From JBKPRX01 sp046734795 (GTDB lineage: Bacteria > Actinomycetota > Thermoleophilia > Gaiellales > Gaiellaceae), in NCBI GenBank assembly GCA_046734795.1, contig JBKPRX010000059.1, positions 1 to 19,015 on the forward strand: a DNA stretch of 19,015 nt, in the 5' to 3' direction. How positions within the stretch are numbered: position 1 is the stretch's first letter; each line of letters begins with the position of its first letter. Under the pieces are notes generated by a model. The model saw only the letters and a list, made by a program, of their open reading frames with translations. It was not told the DNA's origin and searched no databases. The translations under genes were made by a program, and so were the position numbers. Positions 13,192 to 19,015 of this stretch are shown one piece after another.

Positions 13192-14255
13192 GCACGGCTG
13201 CCCTCGCCACACACGCGCGTCCGTCGCTTCGCCGCCTGTTGCGACCCGTCGGGCGTCCACTGCGGCGCGCTGCCTGGCGGCTCGACCTCGAGCGCGACGC
13301 GCACCGTGCGCGGCGCCGGCAGGCCGACTTGTCGCTCTTTCACGACTTCCAGCCGCCGCCGGCCGGCGGCGGCAACCAGACGCTGCGCGCTCTCGTTGAC
13401 GAGCTTCGCCGACGCGGCGTGCGCGTCGAATTCGGGACGATCTCGCCGACGTCGCGCGCAGTCCTCTTCAACTCGTTCAACTTCGACTTCGAGCGGTTAG
13501 AGCTGCTTGCCGGCCGCTCCGACGGAGTGCGCATGGTTCACCGGGTCGGCGCAGTCACCTCGCTCTACCGGGGGTTCGACGACGGCACGGATGCGCGCGT
13601 GGGCGAGCTCAACCGCCGCCTCGCGGACACGACGATCGCGATTTCGCACGCGACGATCGAGATGTACGGGAGCATCGGAATCGAGCTCGTCGCGCCGCGC
13701 GTGATCTACAACGGCTGCGACCCGCGCATCTTCCATCCGGAAGGGCGAGTGCCGTTCGAGCGTAACCGGAAGATCCGGCTGATCGCGTCGTCGTGGTCCG
13801 ACAACCCGCGCAAGGGCGGGCCGACGTACCGCTGGCTCGATCGGAACCTCGACTGGAATCGGTACGAGCTGACCTTCGTCGGCAACACGCGCGAGTCGTT
13901 CGATCGTGCGCGACGTCTTCCGCCGGTGCCGTCGGCTGAGCTGGCGGAGCTCCTGCGCCACCACGACGTCTACGTAACGGCGACCGAGTGCGATGCGTAT
14001 TCGAACGCGCTCGTCGAAGCGTTGTCGTGCGGACTGCCGGCCGTCTATCTCGACAGCGGTGGCAGCGCGGAGGCCGTGAAGGACGCGGGCTTCGGCTTCC
14101 GTGCGCGCGAGGAGATTCCGGCGCTCCTCGACCGGCTCGTGGGCGAATACGAAGAGCGGCAGGCGGCGATCTCGCTGCCGCCATTCGAAAAGATCGTCGA
14201 CGAGTATCTCGAGGCGCTCGGCCTCGACGACTTCTTGCAGGCTCGTGCTGCGTAG
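13188..14255 (+). CDS. GT4-like glycosyltransferase
   Basis: GT-B fold transferase of 355 residues. The N-terminal domain opens after a very Arg-rich 45 residues with LSLFHDFQPPPAGGGNQ (48-64), a glycine-rich loop typical of GT4 donor/acceptor clefts. The C-terminal domain has RVIYNGCDPRIFHP (171-184), the usual inter-domain block, KIRLIASSW (195-203) and ECDAYSNALVEALSCGLPAV (267-286). The last is the GT4 nucleotide-sugar motif with Asp269 where the first Glu of E-x7-E normally stands and Glu277 as the second. The ATG overlaps the ATPase stop, so translation is coupled. The basic N-terminus suggests membrane contact. Retaining mechanism is inferred from the family; the sugar is unknown. Confidence 0.88.
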   Translation: MSTAALATHARPSLRRLLRPVGRPLRRAAWRLDLERDAHRARRRQADLSLFHDFQPPPAGGGNQTLRALVDELRRRGVRVEFGTISPTSRAVLFNSFNFDFERLELLAGRSDGVRMVHRVGAVTSLYRGFDDGTDARVGELNRRLADTTIAISHATIEMYGSIGIELVAPRVIYNGCDPRIFHPEGRVPFERNRKIRLIASSWSDNPRKGGPTYRWLDRNLDWNRYELTFVGNTRESFDRARRLPPVPSAELAELLRHHDVYVTATECDAYSNALVEALSCGLPAVYLDSGGSAEAVKDAGFGFRAREEIPALLDRLVGEYEERQAAISLPPFEKIVDEYLEALGLDDFLQARAA

Positions 14256-15327
14256 CGCGCTCCGCGGCTTCGCCGCACCGGTCGCCGAGACGCTGACGCG
14301 GCGCTGGCCGGCCGGCTCGCGACTCTTCCTCGTCGGCGAAGGCGCGAGCTGGGCGATCGACGACCACCTCGACGCCGTCGCGGTACTCGCAAGAGAGCTG
14401 CGGATCAAGCTCGCCGACCGCCGGCTCCTTTCCGCGTCGCGCGACCAGGCGGCGTTCTTCGGCAGCCAATTCGCGCTGCTTCGCGAGCCATGGCACGAGT
14501 GGCCGCATGCGCTCGGCACCGCGTACTTCCACGGGCTTCCCGGGACGCCGGGCATGCCCGAGTTCGACGAGGCCTACCGCGTCCTCTCCGCCCACCACCA
14601 CGAACTCGCACGCGTGCAGGTCTCGCATCCGCAGATTCGGGACCTCGTGCTCTCGAGCGGCATCGATCCCGCAAAGGTGTTCGAGATCCCGATTGCGGTC
14701 GAGCTCGACGTCTTCCGACCGCAGACCCCGGAGCTACGAGCTGCAGCACGCGCCGAGCTCGGCATTCCGGAGAGCGCATTCGTCGTCGGGTCGTTCCATA
14801 AGGACGGCGTCGGGTGGGGCGAAGGCCTCGAGCCGAAGCTGATCAAGGGACCGGACGTGCTCCTCGCGGCAATGGAGCTCCTTCGAGCGCGCGTTCCCGA
14901 GGTGCACGTGCTTCTCTCCGGCCCCGCGCGCGGATATGTCACGGCGGGACTGACGGCACGCGGGATTCCGTGGACGCACCGGAAGCTCGCGCGCTACGAA
15001 GACATCGCCGATCTCTACGCAGCGCTCGACGCGTACGTCGTGGCATCACGGCAGGAGGGCGGGCCGAAGGGAGTCCTCGAGTCGATGGCGAGTGGTGTGC
15101 CGGTCGTGTCGACGCGTGTCGGCCAGGCGACGACTCTGATCCGCGACGGCGAGAACGGCCGGCTCGTCGACGTGGAGGATGCGGAGGCGCTTGCCGAGGG
15201 GTTGGCCGGCCTGGGCGACACGACCGCGATCGTGACGGCCGGGCTCGAGACTGCCCGCGCGAACTCGTACGCGGCGCAGCTACCTCTGTGGCGCGCGTTC
15301 TTCGCCGGCTTCGTCACGGTGCGATGA
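14245..15327 (+). CDS. GT4 family glycosyltransferase
   Basis: GT-B fold enzyme of 360 residues. The N-terminal half is divergent (SRLFLVGEGASWAIDDHLDA at 25-44; HPQIRDLVLSSG at 128-139, then IPIAVELDVFRP at 148-159). The C-terminal half is classical GT4: FVVGSFHKDGVGWGEG (179-194), KGPDVLLAAM (201-210), VHVLLSGPARGYV (220-232) and SRQEGGPKGVLESMASGVPV (268-287) with full E-x7-E (Glu271, Glu279). GTG at 14245 is the first start that keeps the whole domain; it overlaps the previous gene by 11 bp, with an AGG only 3 nt before it, so the exact start is uncertain. Its TGA overlaps the next ATG. Confidence 0.88.
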   Translation: MLRSALRGFAAPVAETLTRRWPAGSRLFLVGEGASWAIDDHLDAVAVLARELRIKLADRRLLSASRDQAAFFGSQFALLREPWHEWPHALGTAYFHGLPGTPGMPEFDEAYRVLSAHHHELARVQVSHPQIRDLVLSSGIDPAKVFEIPIAVELDVFRPQTPELRAAARAELGIPESAFVVGSFHKDGVGWGEGLEPKLIKGPDVLLAAMELLRARVPEVHVLLSGPARGYVTAGLTARGIPWTHRKLARYEDIADLYAALDAYVVASRQEGGPKGVLESMASGVPVVSTRVGQATTLIRDGENGRLVDVEDAEALAEGLAGLGDTTAIVTAGLETARANSYAAQLPLWRAFFAGFVTVR

Positions 15328-16469
15328 AAGTGCCGTGGGCCGTGCGGAAGCCGGTACGTCGAGCCCGCAACGCGGTGGCGGTTGCGCGCGCGACGCGCCG
15401 GCAGCGAGAGCGGTGGCAGTCGATCGCGAGCGCGACACCGCGCACAGATGGCGTCGCCGTCTCGTACGGCGTCGAGCGGATGCCGACGCTCGACGACACC
15501 GTCTTCGGCGGCGCAGTCAAGTTCGCGCTCCTCGATCAGGCGCTGCCGAACGAGCCCCGCGACTTCAACGTCCTCTATCTCGGATCGAGCAGCTTGCAGA
15601 TCGACGCACGCAAGCTCGTCCGGCTCGCTCGCGACCGCGGCGCGGCCTTCGTCTGGAACCAGAACGGCGTCGCGTACCCCGCTTGGTACGGGCCTGCATG
15701 GGAGCTGGTCAACGAGCCGCGCGCACGGATGTTGCACGAGGCAGACCACGTCTTCTTCCAGAGCGACTTCTGCAAGCTGAGCGCCGACCGCTTCTACGGC
15801 GAGCGGCGCGGCTCTTGGGAGGTGCTGCATAACCCCGTCGACACGCGACGTTTTCAGCCGCTCGCCGAACGCCCGCAACGGCCGTTGACGCTGCTCCTCG
15901 GAGGCAATCAGTACCAGCGCTACCGGCTCTTCACGGCCCTCGACACGCTGGCGCTCGTTCGCCGCGAGCGACGCGATGTCCGCTTGCTCGTCGCCGGCGA
16001 GTTGAGCTTCGCGGACGACGCGTACAAGCAGCTCTCCGCAGAGCTGCAACGACTCAGCATCGCCGACGCCGTCGAACTCGTGGGGCCGTACACGCAGCGA
16101 GAGGCACCGGCGGTGATGCAGCGCGCCGACATGCTCCTGCACACGAAGTACAACGACCCGTGCCCGACGGTCGTGCTCGAGGCGCTTGCGTGCGGGCTTC
16201 CGATCGTCTATTCCGGAAGCGGCGGCACGCCGGAGCTCGTCGGCCCTGATGCGGGTATCGGCATTGACGCGCCGCTCGACTGGGAGCACGACCATCCGCC
16301 CGCTCCGGACGCGCTCGCGCAAGCCGTGCTCGAGGTCGCGAACGACGTGAGCGGGCGTGCGGCTGCGGCGCGCGCGCGCGCGGCGCTCTTCGACGCCGAA
16401 CGGTGGATCGAGCGGCACCGCGAGCTCTTCGCGTCGCTCGTCGACCGCGTGCGGAGCGGAAACGCGTGA
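15324..16469 (+). CDS. GT4-like glycosyltransferase
   Basis: GT-B fold enzyme of 381 residues. A basic N-terminal helix (VRKPVRRARNAVAVARATRR, 7-26) precedes DFNVLYLGSSSLQ (80-92) and FVWNQNGVAYPAWYG (109-123), strands and loops of the acceptor domain. VFFQSDFCKLSADRF (143-157) and LHNPVDTRRFQPL (168-180) mark the domain link. PLTLLLGGNQYQRYR (187-201) starts the donor domain, and NDPCPTVVLEALACGLPIVY (277-296) is the donor motif with Asp278 and Glu286 as a D-x7-E version of E-x7-E. Translation is coupled to both neighbours (ATGA before, GTGA after). It differs from the two previous GT4 genes enough that they are not recent duplicates. Confidence 0.88.
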   Translation: MKVPWAVRKPVRRARNAVAVARATRRQRERWQSIASATPRTDGVAVSYGVERMPTLDDTVFGGAVKFALLDQALPNEPRDFNVLYLGSSSLQIDARKLVRLARDRGAAFVWNQNGVAYPAWYGPAWELVNEPRARMLHEADHVFFQSDFCKLSADRFYGERRGSWEVLHNPVDTRRFQPLAERPQRPLTLLLGGNQYQRYRLFTALDTLALVRRERRDVRLLVAGELSFADDAYKQLSAELQRLSIADAVELVGPYTQREAPAVMQRADMLLHTKYNDPCPTVVLEALACGLPIVYSGSGGTPELVGPDAGIGIDAPLDWEHDHPPAPDALAQAVLEVANDVSGRAAAARARAALFDAERWIERHRELFASLVDRVRSGNA

Positions 16470-17248
16470 AGAGGCTGCTGCGCCGGCTGCCGCAGCGGTA
16501 CCGCCTCCGGCTGTGGCTCGTGCGGAACTACTTCCGCTGGGGCAGCTTCAAGCTGCGGCGCGCGCAGCCCTCGTGGCTGGAACGCACGGTCGCACGGCGC
16601 GTGATCAAGCAGCGTGCGCGGCGGCTCGGGGAGCGCGCGCCCGTCGGCGTCGAGCGGCTCGACGGCGCCGTCGTCATCAACCTCGACAGCCGTCCGGACC
16701 GGCTGGAGTCGTTCAGCCGCGAGATCGCGCGACTCGGCATTCAAGGTGTCCTGCGCTTGCCGGGAACAGTGCACGAGAGCGGTGCGATCGGTTGCACGAC
16801 CTCGCACGTGCGCGCGCTCGATCTGATGGAGGCGAACGAGTGGGCGAGCATGATCGTCTTCGAGGACGACGCGCAGTTCGTCGTCGATCGCTCAACGCTC
16901 GACGTGCTCGTGGACGCGTTCCTCAGCGACGAGCACGCCGACGTTGCGTGCCTTGCGTACTTCGCCCGGCGCAGCCGCCGCTACAACCGCCTCTTCCGCC
17001 GCGGCACCTTGATCCAAACGACGGCGTGCTACGTCGTCAAGCGGTCGATCTTGGCCGAGCTTCGCGCCGTTTGGCACCACGGCATCCGGGAGCTCGAGGC
17101 AGGCGGAAGCCCTGGGGACTTCATCGTCGACCGGGTCTGGATACCTCTCCAGCGCGAGCGTGTCTTCCTCGTGCCGGTGATCCGCACAGTCCGCCAGGAG
17201 TCCGGCTTCTCCGACATCGTCGGCCGCGTCGTCACGTACACCCACTGA
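16466..17248 (+). CDS. GT25-like glycosyltransferase
   Basis: Member of the GT25 (LPS-type beta-glycosyltransferase) superfamily, 260 residues. The diagnostic blocks are VVINLDSRPDRLESF (69-83), GAIGCTTSHVRAL (106-118) and MIVFEDDAQFV (129-139), whose EDD fills the acidic metal-binding role. TACYVVKRSI (186-195) and GDFIVDRVW (217-225) match later conserved positions. Residues 1-55 are rich in Arg and aromatic side chains and may form a membrane-lying helix. GTG at 16466 overlaps the previous stop (GTGA) and keeps this N-terminus; a start at 16403 further upstream would overlap the previous gene by 67 bp and is unlikely. Last gene of the first exporter operon before a 49-bp gap. Confidence 0.87.
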   Translation: MKRLLRRLPQRYRLRLWLVRNYFRWGSFKLRRAQPSWLERTVARRVIKQRARRLGERAPVGVERLDGAVVINLDSRPDRLESFSREIARLGIQGVLRLPGTVHESGAIGCTTSHVRALDLMEANEWASMIVFEDDAQFVVDRSTLDVLVDAFLSDEHADVACLAYFARRSRRYNRLFRRGTLIQTTACYVVKRSILAELRAVWHHGIRELEAGGSPGDFIVDRVWIPLQRERVFLVPVIRTVRQESGFSDIVGRVVTYTH

Positions 17249-17282
17249 TGTCGCTCTTCACGGATTCCGAAGGTCACCCCGC

Positions 17283-17291
17283 TATGGTGAT
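17283..17291 (+). promoter_or_regulatory. TATGGTGAT: -10 box and/or ribosome site for second exporter
   Basis: TATGGT (17283-17288) fits TANNNT and ends 9 nt before the GTG at 17298. GGTGAT (17286-17291) also pairs well with the 3' end of 16S rRNA at 6 nt spacing. The site is either a promoter for a leaderless transcript of the second exporter or a ribosome site for read-through from upstream. Confidence 0.4.
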
Positions 17292-17297
17292 GCGGAC

Positions 17298-18164
17298 GTG
17301 AGCGCAGCTGCTGCAGCCGATCATCGAAGCCATTTCGACAGCGATCGACTGACCGTTATCGAGCCGCGGCGCGGCTGGGCGCCGCTCGATCTCCGCGAGC
17401 TCTGGGACTACCGCGAGCTCCTCTACTTCCTCGTCTGGCGCGACGTCAAGATCCGCTACAAGCAGACCGCGATCGGTGCCGCCTGGGTGATCCTCCAGCC
17501 GGTGCTCACCGCGGTTATCTTCACGCTCGTTTTCGGGCATTTCGCGCATCTGCAGTCGAGCGGTGTCCCGTACATGCTCCTCACGTACTCGGCGCTCCTG
17601 CCGTGGCTCTTTTTCGCGAACGCGCTCACGAGCGCGACACGGAGCCTCGTCGAGCACCAAGCACTGGTGACGAAGGTCTACGTGCCGCGCATCCTGATTC
17701 CGATCGCGCCCGTGCTTGCGGGGCTCGTCGACTTCGCCGTGGGAGCGGTCGTGCTTGTCGGCTTCATGATCTGGTACGGGAGCGTGCCGTCGTGGCAGGT
17801 GCTCACGCTTCCGTTCTGGCTGCTGATGGCGATCTTGACGGCCGTCGCCGTGACGATCTGGCTCGCGGCGTTGAACGTGAAGTACCGAGACGTTCAGTAC
17901 ACGGTGCCGTTCGTGATCCAGGTGTGGTTCTTCGCGACACCTGTCGCGTACTCGTGGCTGCTTTTTCCGATCGCGCTGCGGCAGTGGATCGGCGTCAATC
18001 CGATGGCCGGAGTGGTGCAGGGCTTCCGCTGGGCGCTGTTCGGCCACCAGGCGGCGCGGATTGCGCACCTAGAGCTTGTGTCGTTCGCCGTCGTCGCGCT
18101 GCTGCTCGTCGGCGGGATCGCGTACTTCCGTCGCGTCGAGCGGAGCTTCGCCGATGTCGTCTGA
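17298..18164 (+). CDS. wzm: ABC-2 glycan exporter permease (Wzm type), system 2
   Basis: Second polysaccharide exporter permease, 288 residues. The interface motif RELWDYRELLYFLVWRDVKI (33-52) is nearly that of the first permease, as are NVKYRDVQYTVPFVIQVW (193-210) and VNPMAGVVQGFRWALFG (233-249). About six hydrophobic segments lie near 62-82, 91-110, 132-158, 168-190, 202-222 and 258-277. The middle of the protein differs clearly from the first copy, so this is a separate exporter and not a recent duplicate. GTG at 17298 has GGTGAT at good spacing. The stop lies inside the next gene (11-bp overlap), so permease and ATPase are coupled. Confidence 0.93.
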   Translation: MSAAAAADHRSHFDSDRLTVIEPRRGWAPLDLRELWDYRELLYFLVWRDVKIRYKQTAIGAAWVILQPVLTAVIFTLVFGHFAHLQSSGVPYMLLTYSALLPWLFFANALTSATRSLVEHQALVTKVYVPRILIPIAPVLAGLVDFAVGAVVLVGFMIWYGSVPSWQVLTLPFWLLMAILTAVAVTIWLAALNVKYRDVQYTVPFVIQVWFFATPVAYSWLLFPIALRQWIGVNPMAGVVQGFRWALFGHQAARIAHLELVSFAVVALLLVGGIAYFRRVERSFADVV

Positions 18165-19015
18165 CCCACTCGCGCTGCGTGCCGAAGGCGTCTCGAAGCG
18201 CTACCGGATCACCGAGCGCGAGCCGTACAAGGCGCTCCGCGACGTCGTGACGGAGTCTGTGAGCAACATCCGCCGCCGGCGGCGGAAGGCGACCGTCGAG
18301 GATGTTTGGGCGCTCCGCGATGTCTCGTTCGACCTCTGCCGAGGCGAGGTCCTCGGTCTGATCGGCGCGAACGGCGCCGGCAAGAGCACGTTGCTGAAGA
18401 TCCTCTCGCGGATCACCGAGCCGACCGAGGGACGCGTCGTGCTCAGCGGCCGCGTCGGCGCGCTGCTCGAGGTCGGCACGGGCTTCCATCCCGAGTTGAC
18501 GGGACGCGAGAACATCTTCCTCAACGGCACGATCCTCGGGATGCGGCGGACAGAGATCGAACACCGCTTCGCCGACATCGTCGAGTTCGGCGGGGTCGAG
18601 AGGTTTCTCGACACCCCCGTGAAGCGGTACTCGAGCGGGATGCAGGCGCGGCTTGCGTTCGCAGTGGCCGCGCACCTGCAGCCGGAGATCCTGCTTGTCG
18701 ACGAGGTGCTCGCCGTCGGCGACGCCGAGTTCCAGCAGAAGTGCCTCGGCAAGATGAAGGACGTCAGCCGCGAGGGCCGCACGGTCGTCTTCGTCAGCCA
18801 TAACCTCGCGGCCGTGCGCAGCCTCTGCACGCGCGCGCTGGTGCTCGAGAAGGGCAGGCTCGTATTCGACGGCGAGACGAACGAGGCAACCGAGCGCTAT
18901 CTCGGTGCGCTCCGGGCCGAGACCGGCGCGGTGGTCGAGGAGCCCGAGCTCACGCTGCATCTCTCGGAGTCGCACGACTTCGGAGAGACGCCTCTCTTCG
19001 AATGCACTCGGATCG
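18154..19015 (+). CDS. wzt: ABC glycan exporter ATPase (Wzt type), system 2, 3' end beyond window
   Basis: ATPase partner of the second permease, open to the right edge at about 287 residues. Walker A GANGAGKST (71-79), signature YSSGM (159-163), Walker B EILLVDE (178-184) and H-loop H216 are intact. GRVGALLEVGTGFHPELTGR (99-118) marks the polysaccharide exporter subfamily. Compared with the first ATPase it has a longer insert (EREPYKALRDVV then IRRRRRK, 21-45) between the first strand and Walker A. At least 30 residues extend beyond the core, so a C-terminal domain is likely, but its type cannot be seen. ATG at 18154 overlaps the permease gene by 11 bp. Confidence 0.92.
   Translation, partial: MSSDPLALRAEGVSKRYRITEREPYKALRDVVTESVSNIRRRRRKATVEDVWALRDVSFDLCRGEVLGLIGANGAGKSTLLKILSRITEPTEGRVVLSGRVGALLEVGTGFHPELTGRENIFLNGTILGMRRTEIEHRFADIVEFGGVERFLDTPVKRYSSGMQARLAFAVAAHLQPEILLVDEVLAVGDAEFQQKCLGKMKDVSREGRTVVFVSHNLAAVRSLCTRALVLEKGRLVFDGETNEATERYLGALRAETGAVVEEPELTLHLSESHDFGETPLFECTRI

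Noticed and set aside
13352..13373. Perfect 22-bp GC palindrome
   Set aside because: It lies inside the GT4 gene and encodes the conserved proline/glycine loop PPPAGGG, so the symmetry follows from the CCG/GGC codons; no terminator T-run follows.
16368..16385. Alternating GC run that could form Z-DNA
   Set aside because: It codes an Ala/Arg-rich helix near the end of the third GT4 gene, and such runs are common in high-GC genes.
17249..17297. Terminator between the GT25-like gene and the second exporter
   Set aside because: No stem followed by a T-run is visible in the 49 bp; read-through is possible.

Overview
This is a dense, high-GC window holding 22 protein genes, almost all for building and exporting a surface glycan. 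The base composition, frequent GTG and TTG starts, and TANNNT boxes only 7-9 nt before several starts fit an actinobacterium with leaderless transcripts. A soil Thermoleophilia/Gaiella-like lineage is possible, but that is a guess and nothing here fixes the taxon. No rRNA, tRNA, CRISPR array, transposase or phage gene was seen. No gene-free stretch exceeds about 70 bases.

Left block (1-5643): six glycosyltransferase-type genes on mixed strands. They are a GT2 enzyme cut by the left edge (minus), a small GT-A-like protein with a DPD motif (plus), a NodZ-type GT23 fucosyltransferase-like enzyme (minus), a GT-A-like protein with a paralogue at 10023-10976, another GT-A/GT8-like protein, and a GT10 fucosyltransferase-like enzyme. 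The short divergent gaps at 839-875 and 2632-2661 carry overlapping, two-way -10-like boxes.

Middle block (5640-9207, minus): five consecutive class I SAM-dependent methyltransferase genes. One is clearly TylF/MycF-like (sugar O-methylation). The last two in coordinate order are tandem duplicates. A GT31/Fringe-like gene (plus) and the GT-A-like paralogue (minus) follow, overlapping at their 3' ends.

Right block (11035-19015, all plus): a Wzm-type permease, a Wzt-type ATPase with a C-terminal domain, three GT4-type enzymes and a GT25-type enzyme. These are coupled by abutting or overlapping start/stop codons. A second permease/ATPase pair follows, and its ATPase runs off the right edge.

Inferred working: twelve glycosyltransferases assemble a lipid-linked glycan on the inner face of the membrane, probably containing fucose or related deoxysugars. 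The methyltransferases decorate or cap it, and one or both ABC exporters flip it outward. Sugar-nucleotide synthesis, the initiating phosphoglycosyltransferase and any ligase are not in this window and must lie elsewhere.
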